From the NCBI GenBank assembly GCA_014360995.1, contig JACIWL010000001.1, positions 1 through 64,000 of the forward strand: a stretch of DNA of 64,000 nucleotides, in the 5' to 3' direction. The notes under the pieces were generated by a model that saw only the letters and a list, made by a program, of their open reading frames with translations, ran no database searches and was not told where the DNA came from. Every line of letters starts with the position of its first letter. Within the stretch, counting starts at the first letter, position 1. Shown piece by piece: positions 7,249 through 15,425 of this stretch. The DNA is from Candidatus Bipolaricaulota bacterium. Its GTDB lineage: Bacteria; Bipolaricaulota; Bipolaricaulia; Bipolaricaulales; Bipolaricaulaceae. Both the position numbers and the translations under genes were made by a program.

Positions 7249-8379
7249 TCACCTCCACTTCAGGTATTGCTGAATCACCTCGCGAGAGAGAAGGCTTTCC
7301 TTAACCGCCCGCTCGGCAAGGAAAATGTGATACAGATGGGCGTGCCAACGGCGGTCCAGCCCGTGAGGCGTTACCTGGCGCTCTGCCACTAAAGCACATG
7401 AGAGCCTGTCAATCAGCTCGGAGGGCACTGGCTCTGCAGTCGGATTGACCAGCTCCACCTTGACGACACCCATTAGCGGGTAGTCCAGATGCCGTTGTTC
7501 CCGTAGCCGAACATACCAGAAAACGACCTTGCCATCGCGAGCCCTAAAGGCAGCCGTGCGATGCTCTGCCTCTAAGCCCGCCAGCAATTGATAAATGGAG
7601 CGACACTCTGCGCGCGGACCGCGACCGAAGACAAACTGCGGGTCTTTGCGAAAATTCTTTGACACCCCAATCACTGGCCTGATTCTCTCGCCAGCGCTCA
7701 AACTCTGGAGCACGGGGTCAAACATCAGCGAGCCGTCCGCGATGAGCCAGGAGTTTTCGTCCAGTTTGTCCAGGAGGCTGCTTATCATTTCCGCTTCCAA
7801 CTTCCGCATCTCAAACTGTACTTTACCCATTGCCTTGTTACGCAGGTCAAAGTCTGATAGCACCTGGCTGACGATGTCCCTTTCCGTCAAGTCCACCAGT
7901 CTAACGGCGCTCTGCGAGGAAAGAGCTTCCAATCGGGCCCAGACCGTTTCGGAAAGCCGCTGCCTGCCTACCAGCAGGATATGGTCTACCCGCAAAGCTT
8001 CCCGCCGCACCGAGCCATCATCTTCCCGTCGCAGGACGCAGGCGCCGATTTGCGCGTAGTGCACCGGCGATTCCCGCTCGTTTTCCAGCACCGTGCCGAG
8101 AAAGTAGGAGCGAAATGAGCCGTCAAGGAAGTAGCGAAAGAGAAGCTGCTTTGTGCGCCCGGCGGGGGGCACAGGACGATACATAGGCGGCCTTGGGGTT
8201 GAAGGGTCATGCTCGAAAATCGTTTCAAAGACTTTTTCGTCTTCATTCAGCAATTGATCCTCGCGCTCTTCAAAATCGGGGCGTTCCAAATCCTCCACGG
8301 CGCCACCCACGGCGGGGAGGACCTCCACATCCTGTGCGATGGCTCGGAGGATGTGACGGAGCTCTGGCAAAGCATTCAT
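7249..8379 (-). CDS. NurA-domain nuclease-like protein
   Basis: A 376-residue protein with the landmarks of the NurA 5'-3' nuclease: a first DGS at about 86-88 (YFLDGSFRSY), an FEMRKLEAEM helix resembling the conserved R/E helix, a second DGSL at about 215-218 (LIADGSLMFD), then VIGVSKNF and a late His-rich WHAHLYHIF. These match the usual DGS...E...DGSL...K/H order. The ATG at 8379 overlaps the methyltransferase stop (ATGA) and has GGAGG upstream; the longer listed ORF would run back into that gene. Pairing with a HerA-like gene six bases downstream supports the assignment. The nuclease role is inferred from motifs. Confidence 0.65.
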   Translation of the reverse strand: MNALPELRHILRAIAQDVEVLPAVGGAVEDLERPDFEEREDQLLNEDEKVFETIFEHDPSTPRPPMYRPVPPAGRTKQLLFRYFLDGSFRSYFLGTVLENERESPVHYAQIGACVLRREDDGSVRREALRVDHILLVGRQRLSETVWARLEALSSQSAVRLVDLTERDIVSQVLSDFDLRNKAMGKVQFEMRKLEAEMISSLLDKLDENSWLIADGSLMFDPVLQSLSAGERIRPVIGVSKNFRKDPQFVFGRGPRAECRSIYQLLAGLEAEHRTAAFRARDGKVVFWYVRLREQRHLDYPLMGVVKVELVNPTAEPVPSELIDRLSCALVAERQVTPHGLDRRWHAHLYHIFLAERAVKESLLSREVIQQYLKWR

Positions 8380-11300
8380 TCTTCTTCCCCTCCCTCCTGT
8401 TCTTCCCGACCCAACTCGCGCAGGCTGCGCTGGATCTCCGCCAGTTCCTCGTCGCTCAGGCCCCACAATTGGGCGGCGTGACGGTCAATTTCGGTTTCAA
8501 TCTGGCGCAGGGCACGCTCATCACCGCGCCGGGCCGCCTCGTGCGCCTCCTGCGACAACTCCGCCAGCCGCCGATGCACCGGGTTGGACGGGTCGTAGCG
8601 GGGGATGCGAATCCGCTCAACGACCTGCGGTGATGCAATCCCACCACCACCGCCCGGGTACGATGAGATAGCAGCAAAGTCGGCTGGCTTCGAATTGAAA
8701 CACGCACAGAAAAAGTGCGCTTCCTCGGCGCTGTCGAAAGCGACCAGCGAAGTGTTGTGCTCAGGCACAATGACTTTGCCAGTGTCATCGGTGCCGATCA
8801 CTGCTGCCACCAAACTTGGAGAGATCCAAGGCCACACCACCTTCCACGGGGCGAAGGTGTAGTCGCCGACGGCAAACATAGTATAGAACGGTGCACCCTG
8901 CTTCAGCATGTCAGAAACACCACGGGAAGCACGCTCCCGTAGCACTTCCTCAAACCGCTTAAGGTAACCGTAAGTGCGCGGGTAGCGCGTCTGCAGATCT
9001 TTTTCGTCTATGCCGCGCCGCCTGAGCGGATCCTGCACCATCAGGATCATCGCCGATGGCTCCGCCCGCCAGCGCCCCACATCCCGCCCGCGCAAGAGGG
9101 GATAGAGCAGGTCCGGTTCCATCGCCTCCGTCACCTCGTCCACTTGGACCTTCGCCCCTTCGGTCAGGTTGCGCACCACGACCAGGCCATCGGGACGGCG
9201 ATAGACAACCTCCACCCAGTAGACGGCGTTGGCGCCACCGGTGTATACACCTGCGTGGGCTTCATAGTCGGATTTACCGAGGATCTTGCGCACCGCCTGG
9301 AGCGCCTTGGGGCGGGCGGTGAGCCAGGGAGAAGTCGGGTCGGTGGGATCCACGGGCTCGGCGAAAAAGTTCAGGCGCCGGGTGGCCGCCACCACCTCCT
9401 CCAGGGTGCTCTCGTACGTGAAGCGAGCGCCCTTCCGCTTCCGCCAAACGGTGTAGGGCACGGGATATTTGGTCGGCCTTCCCTTCTCCAGCACCATCAC
9501 CGCTGTGCGGTTGGAGGCGCCCTCAAAGGGATTGAGGTCCACCATATCGTCCACGTGGACGGAGGCGAGAAGCGTCGGCGCCTGATTCCGGTGGGGAATC
9601 TGGAATCGCCGAAAGCCCTGCCCAGCCCCCGAAGTCTTGAAGATTGACTGGGTGATCACAAAACCGAGTTTCCCGCCCGTTTTGAGCAAACGGTCTACAA
9701 CGGTAAAGGTCATCAGCATGGAGATGTCTTTTTTCCCCTTGCCGAGAATCGTGTCCATTCCGCCGTGCGGGAATAGTCCGTACTTCTCCCAAATCGGTTT
9801 TATCTCATGCCGATACTTATCAGGGAGATGCTCCCAGTTGACCCAGGGCGGGTTGCCGACTATGTAGTCAAACTCTCCGACAGTGAGGGGGGCGAAGTTG
9901 TTTTTCAGCAGGCGCGCCCAGAGGCCGTTCAGCCCCTGACGGTGTAGGTCCAGCATTGTTTCGTAGAGGTCTCTTAAGAAAGCCTTGTCCCGCTCATCTA
10001 AGGGGCTTTCTGAAGGGAGACGGCTTTGCACCTGATGGACGAAACTTTCCGGGCTGATCCCGCTCCGCACGCTATCTTCCAGCAGGTTCGTGAACCAGTC
10101 AAAGTGCTCCTTTGTGCAAAGTTTTTCCGGCACGAGGAATTCGCCGACAGCAGTCGGGAACCTGTATGCGCCCTGCGCAGGCAGGTCCTCGCCTAACGAT
10201 GGGGTGCGCACCGAATCGGCCAGGTAAACGGGGATGGTGATCTCGCCGCGGCGGTGTTCCAGCAAGTCAGTGATGGCCAGCAAGTAGTTCACGCGGGCGG
10301 TGAGCACTGCCAGCGGGTTCAAATCAAAGCCCACCACATTGCGCAGAATGCTCTCCAGCAGTTCCGATTCGGGAACGAGAAGCGCTCGCCCCAGTTCCAG
10401 CATGCGCGCGATGATGAGGACAAGGAACGTGCCCGAACCGCAGGCAGGGTCAAGAAAACGAGTGTTCATGAGCTTTTGGCGCATCCTGCCTTCGTTCTTG
10501 CTGGGGTTAGCAGTGAAAAACTCGCTATCTAACTGCACCAGCAACCTTTGTGCCAGCCAATCAGGCGTGTAATACTCGCCGAGGCTATGGCGTATTTCTC
10601 GCGGTAAGAGGTAGTGGTAGAGTTTTTTGAAGAGGTCCCGGGTCTCTTCGGGCACGAGGGTCAGGGTCGTCGGATCGTATTCGTTCAGCCGCTTGATCAC
10701 TTCGCGAAGGGCGTCCTCTATTTTGTCGTTCCAGGCATAGAGGTACCAGGAGAAGAAGTCGCCCTCCAAGAGGTTCGTGATTCCGTAGGCGCGGAAGATG
10801 CCGCCCGATTCCATCTCTTGCAGTTGGCGGCGCAAGGTTTCCCCATCAGCGGCCGCTAGCCCAGAGAAAGAGAGGGCACCCAGCCGGACACCCAAGTGAC
10901 GAGAAAGGGCCAGCCAGGCCAGGAGTTTGACCAGAAGAGCGAAATAGGTGTGTAGGACGAAGAAGAACCGCTCCGCCTCTTCCGGGGTGCGGACTTCCAG
11001 TGCTGCCTTGCGCACCCACTTTTTCAGGGGCTCCAGTTTCCGGCCGCCGAAGGCCTCGGAGTAGTCAATCGCTTCACTGAAGAAGATCTTCCACTGGTGG
11101 AATAACTTCGGTACAAGTCCTTGGGGGTTTTTCAAAGCAACTTCAAGGGCCTGAAACAACCTTCGGAGCACGTTCTGTGTGCGCATCTGCTCAATGGAAA
11201 AATCCTGGTTGAGGTTTTCTGAGGTAAGGGCGATACCTGAGGAAAGTCCCGCCAGCCAGGTCAAGAAACGCTCCAAGGAATGCACGTTGACCGCTACTGG

Positions 11301-11720
11301 AGGCTCCACAATCCAATGTCCGCCAATGAAGCGGACAAAAATGAAAAAGTTCCCATCGAAGACGACCCCGGCGAGACGGTCTATCTTTTGCCGTTCCCTT
11401 TGGGCAAGGCCGATCATGTAGTCTCTCACTTGCTGAATGGCATGCCGAGTTGCTGAATCTGGAGGGGATTTAAGTACACCGGGTCTTTCGTATTCGATCA
11501 CGAACCTATTGAAGACCGCATCGGCACGTCCAGTGGCTAAGGTGTACTCGGCGTGGGCGATGGGGTGGACTCCGATGTCCTCGCAGAATTCGGTAAGAAG
11601 GGGGTCTATTTCGCGGCGGAAATCTGCTTCAGTGAGCTTTCGGGGAAGAAGCTCTTCCAATCGCCTTTGAATCTTCTGACTCCAATCCTTAATGAGGCGT
11701 TCCCGGTCCTCGAACTCCAT
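8376..11720 (-). CDS. Type IIG-like N6-adenine DNA methyltransferase with nuclease-like N-terminus
   Basis: A 1114-residue protein of Eco57I/type IIG layout. The N-terminus has a PD-(D/E)XK-like pattern, GRADAVF at 64-70 then VIEYERPG at 74-81, where the usual catalytic Lys after E-x is Glu. A helical linker follows. The gamma-type methyltransferase core has motif I DPACGSGTF at about 425 and catalytic NPPW at about 622. The C-terminal third (from about residue 800) should be target recognition. It methylates adenine to mark self DNA; whether it also cuts is unclear because of the altered nuclease motif. It is first in a three-gene unit with NurA-like and HerA-like genes, which could supply the nuclease and motor. 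Confidence 0.85.
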   Translation of the reverse strand: MEFEDRERLIKDWSQKIQRRLEELLPRKLTEADFRREIDPLLTEFCEDIGVHPIAHAEYTLATGRADAVFNRFVIEYERPGVLKSPPDSATRHAIQQVRDYMIGLAQRERQKIDRLAGVVFDGNFFIFVRFIGGHWIVEPPVAVNVHSLERFLTWLAGLSSGIALTSENLNQDFSIEQMRTQNVLRRLFQALEVALKNPQGLVPKLFHQWKIFFSEAIDYSEAFGGRKLEPLKKWVRKAALEVRTPEEAERFFFVLHTYFALLVKLLAWLALSRHLGVRLGALSFSGLAAADGETLRRQLQEMESGGIFRAYGITNLLEGDFFSWYLYAWNDKIEDALREVIKRLNEYDPTTLTLVPEETRDLFKKLYHYLLPREIRHSLGEYYTPDWLAQRLLVQLDSEFFTANPSKNEGRMRQKLMNTRFLDPACGSGTFLVLIIARMLELGRALLVPESELLESILRNVVGFDLNPLAVLTARVNYLLAITDLLEHRRGEITIPVYLADSVRTPSLGEDLPAQGAYRFPTAVGEFLVPEKLCTKEHFDWFTNLLEDSVRSGISPESFVHQVQSRLPSESPLDERDKAFLRDLYETMLDLHRQGLNGLWARLLKNNFAPLTVGEFDYIVGNPPWVNWEHLPDKYRHEIKPIWEKYGLFPHGGMDTILGKGKKDISMLMTFTVVDRLLKTGGKLGFVITQSIFKTSGAGQGFRRFQIPHRNQAPTLLASVHVDDMVDLNPFEGASNRTAVMVLEKGRPTKYPVPYTVWRKRKGARFTYESTLEEVVAATRRLNFFAEPVDPTDPTSPWLTARPKALQAVRKILGKSDYEAHAGVYTGGANAVYWVEVVYRRPDGLVVVRNLTEGAKVQVDEVTEAMEPDLLYPLLRGRDVGRWRAEPSAMILMVQDPLRRRGIDEKDLQTRYPRTYGYLKRFEEVLRERASRGVSDMLKQGAPFYTMFAVGDYTFAPWKVVWPWISPSLVAAVIGTDDTGKVIVPEHNTSLVAFDSAEEAHFFCACFNSKPADFAAISSYPGGGGGIASPQVVERIRIPRYDPSNPVHRRLAELSQEAHEAARRGDERALRQIETEIDRHAAQLWGLSDEELAEIQRSLRELGREEQEGGEEE

Positions 11721-11732
11721 GGCACTTTTTAG

Positions 11733-11760
11733 TTTATATGCCAGGCAAAAGGGCTGGCAA
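11733..11760 (-). promoter_or_regulatory. Promoter of the methyltransferase-NurA-HerA unit, with an inverted repeat
   Basis: On the minus strand TTGCCA (11760-11755), a 16-base spacer and TATAAA (11738-11733) precede the ATG at 11720. GCCAG (11740-11744) and CTGGC (11754-11758) form an inverted repeat inside the spacer and -35, which could be an operator. No controller gene is adjacent. Confidence 0.5.
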
Positions 11761-11804
11761 GTGCTTCAAATGAGGGGAATTGTCCTAGCAGGAAATTTGA
11801 AAAC

Positions 11805-12086
11805 CTAGCCGCCGCCGATGGCGGGAAGGAGGGTGAGAACGTCGCCATCCCGAAGGGGCGTGGAAAAGCCCTGCCTGGAGAGGACGGAAACGCCGTTTAC
11901 GAGGGCAGAGATGTGCCGACCAATTCGGCCTTGTTGATCGTAGAACCTTTCCCAAAGCTGGGGATAGCGGGAAACCAAAAATTCTATGGCTTGGGCCACC
12001 GTGGCCGAATCGGGAAGCTCCAACTTCAAAGGATGCTCCGCAAGCTCCTCTCGAAACGGGAAGAGGAGGTGAACCTCCACCTTCAT
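11805..12086 (-). CDS. MoaD/ThiS-like ubiquitin-fold sulfur carrier
   Basis: A 93-residue beta-grasp protein ending in IGGG. An exposed C-terminal Gly-Gly is the thiocarboxylate-forming tail of MoaD and ThiS carriers. Residues HISALVNGVSV and LRDGDVLTLLPAIGG match the MoaD pattern. The ATG has TAGGAGG upstream and begins three bases after the deaminase stop. No other molybdopterin or thiamine genes are near, so its pathway is open; it may serve as a general MoaD or a tungsten/molybdenum cofactor protein. Confidence 0.75.
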   Translation of the reverse strand: MKVEVHLLFPFREELAEHPLKLELPDSATVAQAIEFLVSRYPQLWERFYDQQGRIGRHISALVNGVSVLSRQGFSTPLRDGDVLTLLPAIGGG

Positions 12087-12089
12087 CGC

Positions 12090-13451
12090 TCACCGGCCTC
12101 CTACCAAACGGGAAGCGATCTCCCTTTGCCGGGGGATATAGCGGTAAAGGCTCGGATTCACAAGCTCCCCGTTCCGAACGAGGATCTTTCCGTTTACCAT
12201 CACCAAGTCAGCATATTGGGCCGCGCAGTGAAGGAGGGCCGCCACGGGATCGGCCGCCCCAGCGAACTCGAGCTTGGAGATATCAAACAGCACAAGATCG
12301 GCGCACTTTCCAACTTCCAAGGAGCCGATCTCTTTTTCCCAGCCCATGACCTTGGCTCCGCCCGTGGTGGCGAGTTTTAGCGCCGTCCTTGCCGGCATTG
12401 CTTCAGCGCCATATTTCACCCGGGCAAGGAGCATGGCTTGACGGGCCTCCCGGATCATGTTGGAAGAGTCGTTGGAGGCCGAACCATCCACGGCCAACCC
12501 CACCTTCATCCCGGCCTTAAGCATCTCCGGAACGGGAGCTATCCCCGATCCCAAAAGCATGTTGGAGGTAGGACAATGGGCCACCCCAACCCCGGCCTTT
12601 GCAAGTTTCTCAATATCCGCGCTATTGAGGTGCACGGCATGGGCGATCCAAACGTCTGGGCCAAGCCAGTCAAGCTCCTCTAAATACTCCACCGGCCTTT
12701 TCCCGAATTTCTCAAGGCAATATTCCTCCTCGTCCAAGGTCTCGGCGAGGTGGGTGTGAAGGAGGACCCCATAGCTTCTGGCGAGCTTGGCCGTCTCCTT
12801 CATCAGGGTGGGGGTAACGGAAAAGGGCGAGCAAGGGGCGAGGGCGATCCGGAGCATGGCCCCAAAGCTTTTGTCGTGATAGCGCAGGATGAGGCGCTCG
12901 CTATCCTCTAGGATCTCCTCTTCCGTTTGAACCACGTCCTCGGGAGGAAGGCCCCCTTCCTTTCGGGAAAGGGACATGGAGCCCCGTGTGGGATGGAAGC
13001 GAATGCCCACTTCTTTCGCCGCCTCGATTTGTACGTCGATTAAGTTCCTTTTTCCCCGGGGGAATAGATAGAGGTGGTCGGTGGTGGTGGTGCACCCCGA
13101 AAGGAGGAGTTCTAGGCATCCCACGATCGTGGAGACATAAACGGCCTCTTCGTCGATCCCCCGCCAGCGCTCGTAGAGGAAGACGAGCCAATCAAAGAGT
13201 TTCTTGTCCTGGGCTCCGGGGACGGCGCGAAAGAGGGTTTGATAGAGGTGATGGTGGGTGTTGATCATGCCGGGGATCATCACCCGGTCCCTTCCTAGGA
13301 TTACCTCGTCGAACTTTCCCTGAGGGGGCTCCCCTTCGCCCAGGGCGGCAATGCGATTTCCTTCCACCAAAAGCCAGGCTTTTTTCAGCTCCCGCCCAGT
13401 TTGATCGAAAGTGGCAATTACCTCCACGTCCTTAAAAAGGATGCGCCCCAT
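12090..13451 (-). CDS. 8-oxoguanine deaminase-like amidohydrolase
   Basis: A 453-residue metal-dependent amidohydrolase of the ATZ/TRZ type. Metal ligands are seen in NTHHHLYQT, in HTHLAET and in VDGSASND. The stretch around HHHLYQTLFRAVPGAQD, the SGCTTTTDHLYLFP segment and APCSPFSV are specific marks of 8-oxoguanine deaminases, which convert 8-oxoguanine to urate and ammonia. The ATG at 13451 has a strong AAAGGAGG; the listed ORF starts 67 codons too early. It sits between an M42 peptidase and a MoaD-like gene on the same strand. Hydroxyatrazine-type deaminases are the nearest alternative. Confidence 0.8.
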   Translation of the reverse strand: MGRILFKDVEVIATFDQTGRELKKAWLLVEGNRIAALGEGEPPQGKFDEVILGRDRVMIPGMINTHHHLYQTLFRAVPGAQDKKLFDWLVFLYERWRGIDEEAVYVSTIVGCLELLLSGCTTTTDHLYLFPRGKRNLIDVQIEAAKEVGIRFHPTRGSMSLSRKEGGLPPEDVVQTEEEILEDSERLILRYHDKSFGAMLRIALAPCSPFSVTPTLMKETAKLARSYGVLLHTHLAETLDEEEYCLEKFGKRPVEYLEELDWLGPDVWIAHAVHLNSADIEKLAKAGVGVAHCPTSNMLLGSGIAPVPEMLKAGMKVGLAVDGSASNDSSNMIREARQAMLLARVKYGAEAMPARTALKLATTGGAKVMGWEKEIGSLEVGKCADLVLFDISKLEFAGAADPVAALLHCAAQYADLVMVNGKILVRNGELVNPSLYRYIPRQREIASRLVGGR

Positions 13452-13470
13452 GGTTCCTCCTTTCTCAAAG

Positions 13471-14502
13471 TCAGAGGCGAAGGTCGACCTCGTGGCAGCG
13501 CTCGAGAAAGGAGACCAAAAGCTGGATGGCCGCTTCGATGTCCTTTTTGTGGGCGGCCTCCACCACCGTGTGGACGTAGCGGGTGGGGACAGAAATGGTA
13601 ACCACTGCGGCGCCCTCCCGGGCGAGTTGAATCGCGCCGGCGTCGGTGCCACCGCGGGGAAGGATCTCCATCTGGTAGGGGATCCCCTTTTCCTCCGCGA
13701 GTTTCACGAGGAACCGCACAAGCCCGGGGTGGGAAATGGAGGCGGAGTCTTTGAGCTTGATGGCCACGCCTTTCCCGAGCTTTGTGATCTGTTCGTGGGG
13801 CTGTACTCCCGGCATGTCACAGGCCAGGGTCACATCCAGGGCCACCCCGATCTCCGGGGCGATTTGAAAGGCGCTGGTGCGGGCGCCCCGGAGGCCCACT
13901 TCTTCTTGGACGGTGGCCACAAAGTAAATATCGGCCTTGTGGCTTTTTAGCCGTCGCAGTGCTTCAATCCCCACATAAAGACCAACGCGGTCGTCCAAAG
14001 CTTTCCCGGAGACCAGCTCGCCCACCTCAGAAAAGCTTTGGAAAAGGGTCACTGGATCGCCCACCTTCACCCGCTCCTTGACCTCTTTTCCCGGGAGCCC
14101 CACATCCACGAACAGGTCCTGAATGCGAATTTCCTTCTTCTTTTCCTCTTCGGTGAGGATGTGGATGGGTTTTATCCCAATGAGGCCGAGGAGGGGTCCG
14201 CTTTCCGTGTGCACCACCACCCGGGTGGCGATAAGGGTGCGGGCATCGAATCCGCCCACCGGCTCCAGGCGCAGGTATCCGTTCTCTTCATCGATGTGGG
14301 AGACGAAAAAGCCGATTTCATCCATGTGAGCGGCCACCACCACCTTTGGCCCCGTGCCCTTTTTGTGGGCGATGAGGTTTCCAAGGAGGTCAACATCGAT
14401 TTCGTCCACGTAGTTTGCCAGGGCCTCGCGCACCAATGTCCGAATCGATTCCTCCCGACCAGGCACTCCTGGCGCCTCCGATAGCCGCTTAAGAAGCTCC
14501 AC
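13471..14502 (-). CDS. M42-family metallo-aminopeptidase
   Basis: A cytosolic dinuclear metal aminopeptidase of the tetrahedral TET/glutamyl aminopeptidase type, 343 residues. Metal-binding and catalytic motifs visible are AAHMDEIGF, GKALDDRVG, TVQEEVGLRGA, ALDVTLACD and the late PTRYVHTVVE. The GTG at 14502, with a purine-rich AAAGGGGG upstream, places the ELLKRLSEAPGVPG start where the family begins; the listed TTG is six codons earlier. It is first in an operon with the deaminase and MoaD-like genes, and divergent from the rhomboid gene. Confidence 0.88.
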   Translation of the reverse strand: MELLKRLSEAPGVPGREESIRTLVREALANYVDEIDVDLLGNLIAHKKGTGPKVVVAAHMDEIGFFVSHIDEENGYLRLEPVGGFDARTLIATRVVVHTESGPLLGLIGIKPIHILTEEEKKKEIRIQDLFVDVGLPGKEVKERVKVGDPVTLFQSFSEVGELVSGKALDDRVGLYVGIEALRRLKSHKADIYFVATVQEEVGLRGARTSAFQIAPEIGVALDVTLACDMPGVQPHEQITKLGKGVAIKLKDSASISHPGLVRFLVKLAEEKGIPYQMEILPRGGTDAGAIQLAREGAAVVTISVPTRYVHTVVEAAHKKDIEAAIQLLVSFLERCHEVDLRL

Positions 14503-14552
14503 TGTTCCCCCTTTCCTCAATGAGCCTAACCGAGCGTGTTGTTTCCCACAAC

Positions 14553-14581
14553 TTCACAAGATCTAAACTCGCGGCTAGAAT
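14553..14581 (+). promoter_or_regulatory. Promoter of the rhomboid operon, apparently leaderless
   Basis: TTCACA (14553-14558), a 17-base spacer and TAGAAT (14576-14581). The ATG at 14589 begins eight bases past the -10, so the predicted transcript starts on or next to the start codon. No ribosome binding site is seen. Confidence 0.55.
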
Positions 14582-14588
14582 AAGTTCG

Positions 14589-15422
14589 ATGTTTCCCATA
14601 CGAGACTACCGGGTCAGCGGAAGGCGTCCGTGGGCTACGTACATCCTCATCGCCTTGAATGCCCTCGTTTTTTTCTACACCCTGAGCATTCCTGACTCCG
14701 GCTATGTTTTGCTCGACGGTTGTGCCTGGCGAGACGAGTTTGGTCGGGCTCCGCCGGGATTCAGTTCCGCGTTATACCGCCGCTACGGCCGGGGCTGTTT
14801 TTACCCGGTGACCCCACGGGATGCGTTTTACATTCAGTATGGGCTCGTCCCCGCGGAGTTTTTGAGCGGGAAAGACCTTCCTCCCACCGTGCCTTTCCCC
14901 ATTTGGCTCACTTTGTTCACCGCCATGTTCCTCCATGCCGGGTGGCTCCACATCATCGGGAACATGTGGTATCTGTGGATTTTTGGGGACAACGTAGAAG
15001 CCTCCATGGGTCCCCTGCGCTATGTCATCTTTTATCTTTTGTGCGGCGTGGGCGCGGCCGGACTGCAAATGGCGGTGAGCGGAAAAGTCACGGTGCCCAT
15101 GGTGGGAGCTTCCGGGGCCATCAGCGGGGTGATGGGGGCGTACTTCGTCCTCTTCCCCTGGTCGCGCATCCTCACTGTGGTGCCCATTTGGTTTTTCCTC
15201 CACCTTGTGGAGGTGCCGGCCGTGGTCTTTTTGGGCCTGTGGTTCCTTTTGCAATTCTTCTCGGGAATTGTGGATCTACAAAGCCTTGGCGGCACGGCCT
15301 GGTGGGCGCACATCGGGGGCTTCTTGACCGGGGCCCTCTTGGTTTTCCTCTTCCGCCGGCGGGAAGTGATTCCCGGCGTAGTGCGCTGGTGGGAGCGCCG
15401 CCAATATCGCCGGTATTGGTGA
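14589..15422 (+). CDS. Rhomboid-family intramembrane serine protease
   Basis: Membrane protein of 277 residues with the rhomboid core. HAGWLHIIGNMWYLWIFG carries the conserved His and Asn, GASGAISGVMGAY the catalytic Ser, and WWAHIGGFLTG the catalytic His. An extra loop of about 60 residues with several Gly, Tyr and two Cys lies between the first two membrane segments and should be extracellular. I chose MFPIRDYRVSGRRP as the start, a typical rhomboid N-terminus, placing the ATG at the predicted transcript start. The stop lies three bases from rnhB. Confidence 0.9.
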   Translation: MFPIRDYRVSGRRPWATYILIALNALVFFYTLSIPDSGYVLLDGCAWRDEFGRAPPGFSSALYRRYGRGCFYPVTPRDAFYIQYGLVPAEFLSGKDLPPTVPFPIWLTLFTAMFLHAGWLHIIGNMWYLWIFGDNVEASMGPLRYVIFYLLCGVGAAGLQMAVSGKVTVPMVGASGAISGVMGAYFVLFPWSRILTVVPIWFFLHLVEVPAVVFLGLWFLLQFFSGIVDLQSLGGTAWWAHIGGFLTGALLVFLFRRREVIPGVVRWWERRQYRRYW

Positions 15423-15425
15423 GCC

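Noticed and set aside
8376-11720. BREX PglX methyltransferase
   Set aside because: No PglZ, BrxA/B/C or BrxL partner is present. Size and fold class alone do not separate PglX from type IIG enzymes, and the HerA/NurA partners point elsewhere.
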